Shown here: positions 57,254-64,000 of the stretch, in pieces
How the letters are laid out: each line of letters begins with the position of its first letter
Position numbering within the stretch: position 1 is the stretch's first letter
NCBI GenBank assembly: GCA_942493305.1
Contig: OW818686.1
Coordinates: forward strand, 1,798,001 to 1,862,000
DNA length: 64,000 bases
Direction: 5' to 3'
Origin: UBA7672 sp030824255
Lineage (GTDB): Bacteria; Pseudomonadota; Alphaproteobacteria; Caulobacterales; Hyphomonadaceae
The notes under the pieces: model-generated
What the model was told of the DNA's origin: nothing
Database searches by the model: none
The model's input: only the letters and a program-made list of their open reading frames with translations
Position numbers and translations under genes: made by a program

Positions 57254-59215
57254 ATGAGCAAGCCCATTGACCGCTCGGACATGTTCAAGTCCGCCCTGAG
57301 CGCCGCCACCCGCGCGATTGCAGGGCAGGACGAACTCGCTGTGGATTTCTCCGTCGATGGCGGCCGGGTCCAGGACGGCCAGATCACCCTCACCACCCCC
57401 CCCAAGGACCTGACGCCGGCCGCCGCTGCGCGGGCCAGAGGACAGGCGGATGCGCTCGCCCTGCGGGTGGCGCACCACAATCCGAAGACACACGTGAAGG
57501 GGATGCCTCAGCGCGAGGATGCGCGCCGCCTCTATGAAGCGGCAGAGCGGGCGCGGATCGAGTCGATCGGCGCGCGCGCGATGGATGGCGTGGCAGAGAA
57601 TCTCGACGCCGTGCTTCAGCAGCGCTGCGAGCGGGCGGGCTATGTGCGCGTTCCCGACAAGAGCAAGGCGCCGATGGATGACGCGCTGGAGTTCGTGCTG
57701 CGCGAGATGCTCACGGGCCGCAAGCTTCCGCCGGCCGCAGAATCTGTCGCAGCGCACTGGCGCAACGATCTCGGTGAGCGGGCGGCGGGACCGCTGGCGC
57801 GTGCGCAGGCGACAATGCATGACCAGGCAGCGTTCTCCGCAATGATGCGTGACCTGCTGCGCGACCTTGGCCTTGGCGATGAGGCGTCCAATGCGCAGGA
57901 TTCCGAAGACGAGAAGGGCGAGGACGACGAAGAGGGCGAAGCAAAGGCCGAAGCTCCCGACGATGGCGACGGGGACGGCGAGGGCGACGGCGAAGCGCAG
58001 GAACAGGATTCCAGCGACGCCGGCGAGGGCGAGCCGGGCGACCAGATCGAAGCGTCGGCGGCGGATGACGCCGACAGCGAGATGGAGGCGACCGAGAGCG
58101 ACGATGACGAGCCGGCGACGCCGATCCGCCCCAACTGGCGCGACAGCGATGCCTTCAAGTCGGAGTACAAGGCGTTCACCACCACTCATGACGAGGTCAA
58201 GAGCGCGGACGAGCTTTGCGATCCGGAAGAGCTGACGCGGCTGCGCGCCTATCTCGATGCGCAGTTGCAGGGATTGCAGGGGGCGGTGTCGCGACTGGCG
58301 AACCGGCTGCAGCGGCGATTGATGGCGCAGCAGAACCGCTCATGGATGTTCGACCTGGAAGAGGGGGTGCTGGATACGGCGCGCCTGACGCGGGTGATTG
58401 TCGACCCGACGGCGCCGCTGTCGTTCAAGATGGAAGACGAGAGCAAGTTCCGCGACACGGTGGTGACGCTGCTGCTCGACAATTCTGGCTCGATGCGTGG
58501 GCGACCGATCATGGTGGCGGCGCTGTGCGCGGACATCCTGGCGCGAACGCTGGAGCGTTGCGGCGTGAAGGTGGAAATTCTCGGCTTCACCACGCAGGCA
58601 TGGAAGGGCGGGCTGTCGCGCGAAGACTGGATCAAGGCGGGCAAACCGGCCTCACCGGGCCGGCTCAACGACCTGCGCCACATCATCTACAAGAGCGCGG
58701 ATGCGCCCTGGCGGCGTGTGCGGCGCAATCTTGGCCTGATGATGCGCGAGGGGCTGCTGAAAGAGAACATCGATGGCGAGGCGCTGCTGTGGGCGCATGA
58801 CCGCCTGATGGCGCGCGCCGAGCAGCGCAAGATCCTGATGGTGATTTCGGACGGCGCGCCGGTGGACGATTCCACGCTGTCGGTGAACGTCGGCAATCCG
58901 CTTGAGAAACACCTGCGCGAAGTGATCGCGCACATCGAAGGCGTGTCGCCCGTCGAGCTTATCGCGGTCGGCATCGGCCATGACGTGACGCGCTGGTATC
59001 GGCGCGCCGTGACGATCGTCGAGGCCGAGCAACTGGGCGGCGTGATGACGGACAAGCTGGCGGAACTGTTCGGCGAGAAGGAAGCGCAAGCGGCAAAGGT
59101 CGCCGCAAGCACGCCTGACAAACGCGGGCAGGCTGGCGGCGCCGCGATGGCCGCACGGGCCGTGAAGCGTACCACGTTTTCCGAAGTCTCGAAGGGCCGG
59201 AGAGCCGGCGCTTGA
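57254..59215 (+). CDS. cobT: Cobaltochelatase subunit CobT
   Basis: 653 residues. N-terminal CobT domain (about 1-210), an acidic Asp/Glu/Gly/Ala-rich linker (about 212-290, e.g. EDEKGEDDEEGEAKAEAP), and a C-terminal von Willebrand A domain with MIDAS DNSGSMRG near 409-416, LSRLAN-type helices and HDVTRWYRRAVTIV near 575. Works with CobS as the AAA+/MIDAS pair driving cobalt insertion by CobN. Start ATG 57254. Its TGA overlaps the TTG of the DUF885 gene. Confidence 0.92.
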   Translation: MSKPIDRSDMFKSALSAATRAIAGQDELAVDFSVDGGRVQDGQITLTTPPKDLTPAAAARARGQADALALRVAHHNPKTHVKGMPQREDARRLYEAAERARIESIGARAMDGVAENLDAVLQQRCERAGYVRVPDKSKAPMDDALEFVLREMLTGRKLPPAAESVAAHWRNDLGERAAGPLARAQATMHDQAAFSAMMRDLLRDLGLGDEASNAQDSEDEKGEDDEEGEAKAEAPDDGDGDGEGDGEAQEQDSSDAGEGEPGDQIEASAADDADSEMEATESDDDEPATPIRPNWRDSDAFKSEYKAFTTTHDEVKSADELCDPEELTRLRAYLDAQLQGLQGAVSRLANRLQRRLMAQQNRSWMFDLEEGVLDTARLTRVIVDPTAPLSFKMEDESKFRDTVVTLLLDNSGSMRGRPIMVAALCADILARTLERCGVKVEILGFTTQAWKGGLSREDWIKAGKPASPGRLNDLRHIIYKSADAPWRRVRRNLGLMMREGLLKENIDGEALLWAHDRLMARAEQRKILMVISDGAPVDDSTLSVNVGNPLEKHLREVIAHIEGVSPVELIAVGIGHDVTRWYRRAVTIVEAEQLGGVMTDKLAELFGEKEAQAAKVAASTPDKRGQAGGAAMAARAVKRTTFSEVSKGRRAGA

Positions 59216-60492
59216 AGACGTGGATGGCTGGCCTCGCCATCGCGTTTCTGGCCGGATGCGCAAGTGTTGATGGGAGCCCGACCGTGACGCTCGATGCCCT
59301 TGCGCGCGACTATGTTCGCCTTGTGCTCGAGATCGATGCGCATGAGAGCGGCTATGTCGACGCCTACTACGGTCCCGAGGAATGGCGCGAGGAAGCCCGT
59401 CGCAATCCGCGCGAACGTCCGGCGCTGAAGGCTGATGCGGAACGCATTGCAGATGGGCTGAAGGTGCTGGTTGCGCGGGAGGGCGAAAGTCGGCAGCGGG
59501 CCCGGGTTCTTCTCGCCAATGTATCATCAGCGCGTTTCCGGCTCGACATGATCGACGGCTTGCGCGTGCCGTTCGTTGAGGAGGCCGAGAAGCTGTTTTC
59601 CTTGCGGCCAGAGCTGAAACCGCTGGCGGCATTTGATGACGCGCTGGGGCGCATCGAGATGATCGTTCCGGGGCCTGGCTCCCTGTCCGAGCGCGTGGAG
59701 GCTTTCCGCTCTCACTTCTCTGTTGCTGACAGCCGCGTCGAAGAGGTGATGCTGGCCGCAGTCGCCGAATGCCGCAAACGCACGGCAGCGCATATCGCGC
59801 TGCCCGAGGGCGAGCACTTCACGCTGAAGGCGGTGAAGAACAAGCCGTGGGGGGCGTACAATTACTATCAGGGGAACAATCAGAGCCTGATCGAAGTGAA
59901 CACCGACCTGCCGGTGTCGATCGGCAATGCGCTCGTGCTGGGGTGCCATGAGGGGTATCCCGGGCACCATGTGCAGGGGATGTTCAACGAGCAGAACTAT
60001 CGTGCACGCGGTTGGGCGGAATACGCCGTGATGCTGCTCTATGCCCCCGCTGCACCGCTGATGGAGGGCGGGGCGGATTTCGGCGTCGACCTCGCTTTTC
60101 CCGATGACGAGCGCCTGAAGTTCGAGATGGACGTGCTTTATCCGCTGGCCGGGCTGGACCCCGCAACGGCGCCGGCGTTTGCGCGCCTGCGCGAGGCGAC
60201 GGCGGAGCTGGATGGCGCGCTGCTGACCATTTCTCAGATGCATCTCGATGGCGAGATCAGCCGCGAGGAAGCCTTGACGCTGCTGGAGAAATACAAGCTG
60301 GCGTCTCGCGATGTGGCGGAACAGTCGTTGAAGTTCGACAATGCCTACCGGTCCTATGTGATCAATTATTCGGTGGGCGAGGACCTGGTGCGGACCTATG
60401 TGGACCGGCATGGCGCTGATCCGGAGGCGCGGTGGAATGCGTATATCCGGATAATGTCGCAGCCGACCTTGCCGTCTGATCTCGTGGAGTAA
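59212..60492 (+). CDS. DUF885-family lipoprotein, predicted zinc metallopeptidase
   Basis: 426 residues. Lipoprotein signal with lipobox AFLAGC near 11-16. The catalytic-like motif HEGYPGHH is at 246-253 (HExxxHH type), followed further on by HYLE-like and GGADFGVDLAF sequences. DUF885 proteins are uncharacterised putative metallohydrolases. The TTG start overlaps the cobT stop (TTGA), which suggests co-translation with cobT. Periplasmic and membrane-anchored. Confidence 0.83.
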   Translation: MKTWMAGLAIAFLAGCASVDGSPTVTLDALARDYVRLVLEIDAHESGYVDAYYGPEEWREEARRNPRERPALKADAERIADGLKVLVAREGESRQRARVLLANVSSARFRLDMIDGLRVPFVEEAEKLFSLRPELKPLAAFDDALGRIEMIVPGPGSLSERVEAFRSHFSVADSRVEEVMLAAVAECRKRTAAHIALPEGEHFTLKAVKNKPWGAYNYYQGNNQSLIEVNTDLPVSIGNALVLGCHEGYPGHHVQGMFNEQNYRARGWAEYAVMLLYAPAAPLMEGGADFGVDLAFPDDERLKFEMDVLYPLAGLDPATAPAFARLREATAELDGALLTISQMHLDGEISREEALTLLEKYKLASRDVAEQSLKFDNAYRSYVINYSVGEDLVRTYVDRHGADPEARWNAYIRIMSQPTLPSDLVE

Positions 60493-60496
60493 GCCG

Positions 60497-61777
60497 ATGC
60501 GCTCGATTCATCTGGCCAGCCTGGCATCCCTGGCGCTTCTGGCGACGGGATGCGCTTCACCGGGTTCCGCTCCCGCTGTTGTCGCTAGTGCCGAGGCGCC
60601 GGTCGCCGATGAGCGCGTGACGGTCAACGCGCCGCAGAGGGCGGATGAGGCGGCGCAGGAAAACCGCGTCGTTGTTTCGGCGATGCGGACTGCGTTGAGA
60701 ACGTCGAGCCTCGATGCTTATCTCAAGGCCCTGTCGGACGGCTCATGCCCGCGTGGTGTGGCTTCGCGCGCTGCCGATACGATCGATATCACCGCGGCGC
60801 CGGTTGCGCTGAACCCGGCCAACCCGGCGCAGCGCAAGATCGGCGTCATCAGCTATGTGACGGGATATGAGCTGAACAGCATGGACCCGCGCTTTGGCGG
60901 TCTTTCCGGCATCGAGGTGCTGGACGATGGCAACCTGCTGGCGATTTCGGACAAGGGCTATTTCGTCTGGATTGACATGGATCGTGACGGCGTAAGGCCA
61001 ACAGCGGCGCGGCTCTCGACCATGCGGGATGCTGGCGGGCAGCCGATGGCGGGGATTGCGGGCGACGGCGCTGAAGGCCTGGCCGTGAATGGCGGCATGG
61101 CGCTGGTTTCGTTCGAGGGCAATCACCGCGTGCTCGCGTTTGACGTCGGCCGTTGCGCTGCCGCAGCGCGCGGCACGCCGATCGTGTTCGACAGTTTCGG
61201 CCTGCCCCTGAGCGAGGCGTTCGAGGAATCGCGTATCACGGTTGGCGAGAATGACGGGTCCGAGCCGCTGGCTGTGACACAGGACTGGTATCTGTTCATG
61301 GGCATCGAGAAGAAGAGCGGGCGCATCAATTCGCTCTCCGCGCGACCGATCGAGGCGGAGCCGGATTTCGACCTGCGTGTCGGCGTCGATGCGCCGGAGT
61401 TTGCCGGGATCGATGTGCTGCCGGGATCGAAAGGCAATGGCTCCGCACGGGCCTTTCTTGTTCATCGCGCACCAGGCGGCAAGGATGGCGCCGCGCGCAT
61501 CATGCAGACCGATCTGCATCGTTATGAGGACCAGACGCGCGGGCGGGGCATCTCGCGGGGCGAAATGGAAGCGCGCGCCAAGCAACGCTATTCCGAGACG
61601 GGCTGGCGCGAGCTGGCGCAGCTGGATCAGGCCGGCCTGTTCGACAAATTCGAGGGCATCGCAGCGAAAGAACTGTCGGATGGCCGCGTGCGGCTCTACC
61701 TGATCTCCGACGACGACTATTCGGACAGCAATCGCACAACCCTGATGATTTTCGACGTGCCGAAGCCGACGCGCTGA
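60497..61777 (+). CDS. Phytase-like esterase domain lipoprotein, copy 1
   Basis: 426 residues with a lipobox LLATGC near 14-19 and an Ala/Ser-rich N-terminal segment (about 20-120), then an esterase-like/phytase-like beta-propeller domain (PF13449 type): GLSGIEVLDDGNLLAISDKG, VWIDMDRDGVRPTAARL, AEGLAVNGGMALVSFEGNHRVLAFDVGRC. Residue 4 bp after the DUF885 stop. Paralog of the next gene; may hydrolyse phosphate or ester bonds. Exact substrate unknown. Confidence 0.78.
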   Translation: MRSIHLASLASLALLATGCASPGSAPAVVASAEAPVADERVTVNAPQRADEAAQENRVVVSAMRTALRTSSLDAYLKALSDGSCPRGVASRAADTIDITAAPVALNPANPAQRKIGVISYVTGYELNSMDPRFGGLSGIEVLDDGNLLAISDKGYFVWIDMDRDGVRPTAARLSTMRDAGGQPMAGIAGDGAEGLAVNGGMALVSFEGNHRVLAFDVGRCAAAARGTPIVFDSFGLPLSEAFEESRITVGENDGSEPLAVTQDWYLFMGIEKKSGRINSLSARPIEAEPDFDLRVGVDAPEFAGIDVLPGSKGNGSARAFLVHRAPGGKDGAARIMQTDLHRYEDQTRGRGISRGEMEARAKQRYSETGWRELAQLDQAGLFDKFEGIAAKELSDGRVRLYLISDDDYSDSNRTTLMIFDVPKPTR

Positions 61778-61859
61778 GCCTGGCCCTTGAGCCGCGTGAA
61801 GACGCGGTGCATCACGGCGGGCTTCAGGCAGACAGCAGGCAGCCTGGCTGGGAGTTGGC

Positions 61860-62999
61860 ATGCGGAGAGGCTTGGGCCGATATGCGCTCGCAGCGTTGCT
61901 GTTCGCATCTGCGCCAGCCGTGGCGCAGCAGCCGGGCGAGCGGCGGACGAGCATGCTCGAACCTCTGCTGAACGCGTCTTGTCCGAAAAAGGTTGAGCGC
62001 GAGGAGCCCGAAGCCATCGCGCTGCACGCGAAGCGCGTGCCGCTGCAGGGGGTCAATCCGTCGCGAAAGACGATTGGCGCGTTGACCTTCGTCGACGGGT
62101 TTCACCTGACCAGCGGCGACAAGCGGTTCGGCGGGCTATCGGGTCTCGATTTCACCGAAGATGGCAATCTGCTTGCGATCAGCGACCAGGGCGATTTCGT
62201 ATGGCTGGGTCTGGGCGAGGATGGCGTGACGCCGACGGACGCGCGCATCGGCGGGATGCGCGATGCCAAAGGCGCCTCTATCCGCGGCAAGTCCGAAGGC
62301 GACGCAGAGGGGCTCGCGGTGAATGGCGGCGTGGCGCTGGTCTCCTTTGAGGGCAATCATCGCGTTCTGGCGTTTGATGTCGGTCGCTGCGGCGCGGCGG
62401 CGCGCGGTGTGGCGATTGCTGCTGGAAAGCCGGACGTGATGACGAAGGCGTTCGCGCGTCAGAAGCTGGATGTTGGCGGGAATGAGGGGCTGGAAGGCCT
62501 TGCCGTGACGCCGGACTGGTTCGTCGTTGCGGGGCTGGAGACGAAAGCGGGGAAGCAGAGCGCGGTGTCCGTGCGCGGGATAGAGGCGCGGCCGGAGTTC
62601 GATGTGCGCGTGGCTGAAGGCGCGCCGGAGCTTGTGGGGCTCGATGTGGTGGCGGAAGGCGATGATGTGCGCGTGTATAGCCTGCACCGCTCTCGCAGCG
62701 CGCTGGCCAGCAATGCGATCATGATCGTCGAAACGCGGTTTCAGCGCGGCCTGGACCAGTCAAACCTGCCTGCGCGCGTTATGGGCGAGCTGGATGAGCG
62801 CGCACGTGCGCGATTCCAGCCTGCTGTGTCGCGCGTGCTGGCACAGATGAACGTGTTCCTGACGATCGACAATTTCGAGGGGATCGCGGCGAAGGCCATG
62901 CCGGATGGAGGCATTCGGCTGTTCGTCGTGTCGGACGATAATTTCGCGGCCCGGCAGCGCACGTTGCTGATGGTCTATGATGTAGCAGCGCGAGGCTGA
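61860..62999 (+). CDS. Phytase-like esterase domain protein, copy 2
   Basis: 379 residues. Sec signal peptide ending VAQQP near 23, then the same domain as the preceding gene without the long linker: GLSGLDFTEDGNLLAISDQGDFVWLGLGEDGVTPTDARI, AEGLAVNGGVALVSFEGNHRVLAFDVGRCGAAARG, SGNEGLEGLAVTPDWFV. The shared 20-residue blocks show tandem duplication. GGGAG lies 5 nt before ATG. Exported, probably periplasmic. Confidence 0.8.
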   Translation: MRRGLGRYALAALLFASAPAVAQQPGERRTSMLEPLLNASCPKKVEREEPEAIALHAKRVPLQGVNPSRKTIGALTFVDGFHLTSGDKRFGGLSGLDFTEDGNLLAISDQGDFVWLGLGEDGVTPTDARIGGMRDAKGASIRGKSEGDAEGLAVNGGVALVSFEGNHRVLAFDVGRCGAAARGVAIAAGKPDVMTKAFARQKLDVGGNEGLEGLAVTPDWFVVAGLETKAGKQSAVSVRGIEARPEFDVRVAEGAPELVGLDVVAEGDDVRVYSLHRSRSALASNAIMIVETRFQRGLDQSNLPARVMGELDERARARFQPAVSRVLAQMNVFLTIDNFEGIAAKAMPDGGIRLFVVSDDNFAARQRTLLMVYDVAARG

Positions 63000-63088
63000 C
63001 CCGCGCCCTGGCTTGTGGAGCGACTGAACGCAGAAAAGCCGAAAGCGCGCCACGCATGGCTGCGGGCGCCTGGTGAAACTCAAGGGGA

Positions 63089-63117
63089 GGCGGCGGCGGA
63101 ACGCGTCCGCCGCCGCC
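63089..63117. terminator. GC-rich hairpin between convergent genes
   Basis: A perfect 12-bp stem GGCGGCGGCGGA / TCCGCCGCCGCC with a 5-nt loop (ACGCG) sits between the copy-2 phytase gene and the small secreted protein gene. No run of T follows on either strand, so rho-independent function is doubtful; it may be a barrier or mRNA-stabilising hairpin. Confidence 0.5.
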
Positions 63118-63133
63118 AGACCCGAAAGAGCGG

Positions 63134-63424
63134 TTAGTTGGTCGGCGCGATGCCGGAGACCGTTTCCGTCGAGCGGTCGACGGTGCAGCTCAGCTTCACG
63201 GTGGCGTCGTCGGCGCCCTTCACCTTGAAGAGGTAGGTGAAGCTTGCGCCCGTGGCCTTGGTCGATTCCTTATCGACCTTCACCGACTTCGGCGCAGGTT
63301 CCTGCTTGCTGATGGCGTCCTTGCACATCTTCTCGGCCCCTTGGACCGAAACCTTGGCGAGCGCCGGGGAGGCGAGCGCGATGGCGGTAGCGGACAGAAT
63401 GATGAGGGAGGAAAGGCGGGTCAT
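63134..63424 (-). CDS. Small exported protein, unknown function
   Basis: 96 residues. Signal peptide MTRLSSLIILSATAIALASPALA with cleavage near 23, then a mature domain with VSVQGAEKMCKDAISKQ and VKLSCTVDRSTETVSG; two cysteines could form a disulfide. Composition suggests a small periplasmic protein. Divergent from the final dienelactone hydrolase, with a palindrome between. Confidence 0.75.
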   Translation of the reverse strand: MTRLSSLIILSATAIALASPALAKVSVQGAEKMCKDAISKQEPAPKSVKVDKESTKATGASFTYLFKVKGADDATVKLSCTVDRSTETVSGIAPTN

Positions 63425-63497
63425 TTTGATCTCCGTTGGGACGCCTTCTGTGGACGTCCGTGGTTCAGACTGACAGTGTCAGGTAGACGCCGTCAAG

Positions 63498-63511
63498 TGA
63501 CCTATAGGTCA
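63498..63511. promoter_or_regulatory. Perfect 14-bp palindrome, candidate operator
   Basis: TGACCTATAGGTCA is fully self-complementary. It lies 74 bp before the small exported protein's ATG and 118 bp before the dienelactone hydrolase's ATG, in their shared intergenic region. The form is that of a dimeric repressor site; the binder is unknown. Confidence 0.5.
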
Positions 63512-63628
63512 ATTAGGGCGGTGGTCAGCTAACACCTTCGTCAACTGCTGCTGAAACCAGCCGGTTTCAGTGGCCGTAAGGCCGCACCCCGCGATAGCGT
63601 GCCGCAGGACAGCACCGGGAGCGGGCAA

Positions 63629-64000
63629 ATGGCAGACACAGAGCGTGGCGCAGGCGAGATCCAGCCGACCCAGGAGATGTTCGACCTGTACGACCAGTAC
63701 TGTCACAACGACATCGATCGGCGGACCTTCATGGACCGGCTGGGCAAGCTGGCCGTGGGTGGGGTGAGTGCGGCGGTGCTGGCGGAGGCGCTGCTGCCGA
63801 AATACGCCAGCGCGCTGCAGATGGCGGAGACGGATTCCCGGATCGTGGGATCGCGCATCACCTATGACTCGCCCAATGGCGCGGGGAAGCAGGGCAAGCA
63901 GATGGGTGGCTATCTGGTGCGCCCGGCGAGTGCGGGATCGAAGAAGCTGCCTGTCATCGTCGTGGTGCATGAGAATCGCGGCCTCAACCCGCACATCGCC
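63629..64000 (+). CDS. Twin-arginine dienelactone hydrolase family protein (truncated at window edge)
   Basis: 124 residues visible. A Tat-like motif DRRTFMDRLGKLAVGGVSAA sits near 31-50, then an alpha/beta fold begins with VGSRITYDSP, MGGYLVRPA and VIVVVHENRG (the oxyanion/E-loop region of dienelactone hydrolases). ATG 63629 has GGGAGCGGGCAA before it. Unlike the earlier cytosolic copy, it appears to be exported folded via Tat. The remainder lies beyond the window. Confidence 0.85.
   Translation, partial: MADTERGAGEIQPTQEMFDLYDQYCHNDIDRRTFMDRLGKLAVGGVSAAVLAEALLPKYASALQMAETDSRIVGSRITYDSPNGAGKQGKQMGGYLVRPASAGSKKLPVIVVVHENRGLNPHIA

Overview
The window is high-GC bacterial chromosome with dense, often overlapping genes. 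It reads as an alphaproteobacterium, most likely Caulobacterales/Hyphomonadaceae. Supporting signs are a CpdR-type receiver ending in Ala-Ala, a HisKA_2 kinase with a single-domain receiver, a BolA / J-domain / CobS / CobT neighbourhood, OpgGH glucan genes, and an apparent MmgR (alpha-r8) small RNA. No rRNA, prophage, insertion sequence or CRISPR array was seen. The placement is inference from gene content, not from a marker gene.

Layout. 1-8.7 kb: sugar-nucleotide and surface-glycan genes (HAD/UbiA-type fragment, mannose-1-phosphate guanylyltransferase, transaldolase-like protein, GT2, AGE epimerase, UDP-glucuronate epimerase, then the Kdo genes kdsD-kdsB). 8.7-22.6 kb: two-component pair, purU, a DegT aminotransferase, an acyl-CoA carboxylase beta subunit, an SCP2 protein and hydrolase, hisN, an XRE regulator, the sRNA and an N-formylglutamate amidohydrolase. 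22.7-30.3 kb: cpdR, tRNA-Val(GAC), opgH and opgG, a multidomain cytochrome c/copper-monooxygenase-like exported protein, and an SDR. 30.5-35.6 kb: a vitamin B12 uptake operon (btuB-btuF-btuC-btuD) behind a cobalamin riboswitch. 35.7-40.7 kb: a glycan assembly operon (NodB deacetylase, GT2, GT8, GT-C-like membrane protein, GNAT) behind a near-perfect sigma-54 promoter. 40.7-51.9 kb: sigma factor, yidD, thrS, a fused GT2, xerD, aroK-aroB and a LuxR-type regulator flanked by two dyads. 52.1-64 kb: bolA, J-domain protein, cobS, cobT and a run of exported hydrolases, ending in a truncated dienelactone hydrolase.

How the parts work together. Two glycan regions probably supply the envelope: one makes activated mannose, uronic acid and Kdo, the other assembles and deacetylates a polymer. 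Cobalamin is handled by riboswitch-controlled import, while cobS/cobT encode two of the three cobaltochelatase subunits (cobN is not in the window). CpdR and the adjacent sRNA are regulatory.

Most notable. (1) An MmgR-like sRNA overlaps the 3' end of the amidohydrolase gene. (2) The glycan operon has a sigma-54 promoter. (3) A hairpin buries the btuB ribosome binding site downstream of the riboswitch. (4) btuF appears to take its ribosome binding site and TTG start from a palindromic repeat. (5) The 652-residue exported redox protein combines a cysteine-less redoxin fold, one heme c site, a PHM-like copper domain and EF-hands.
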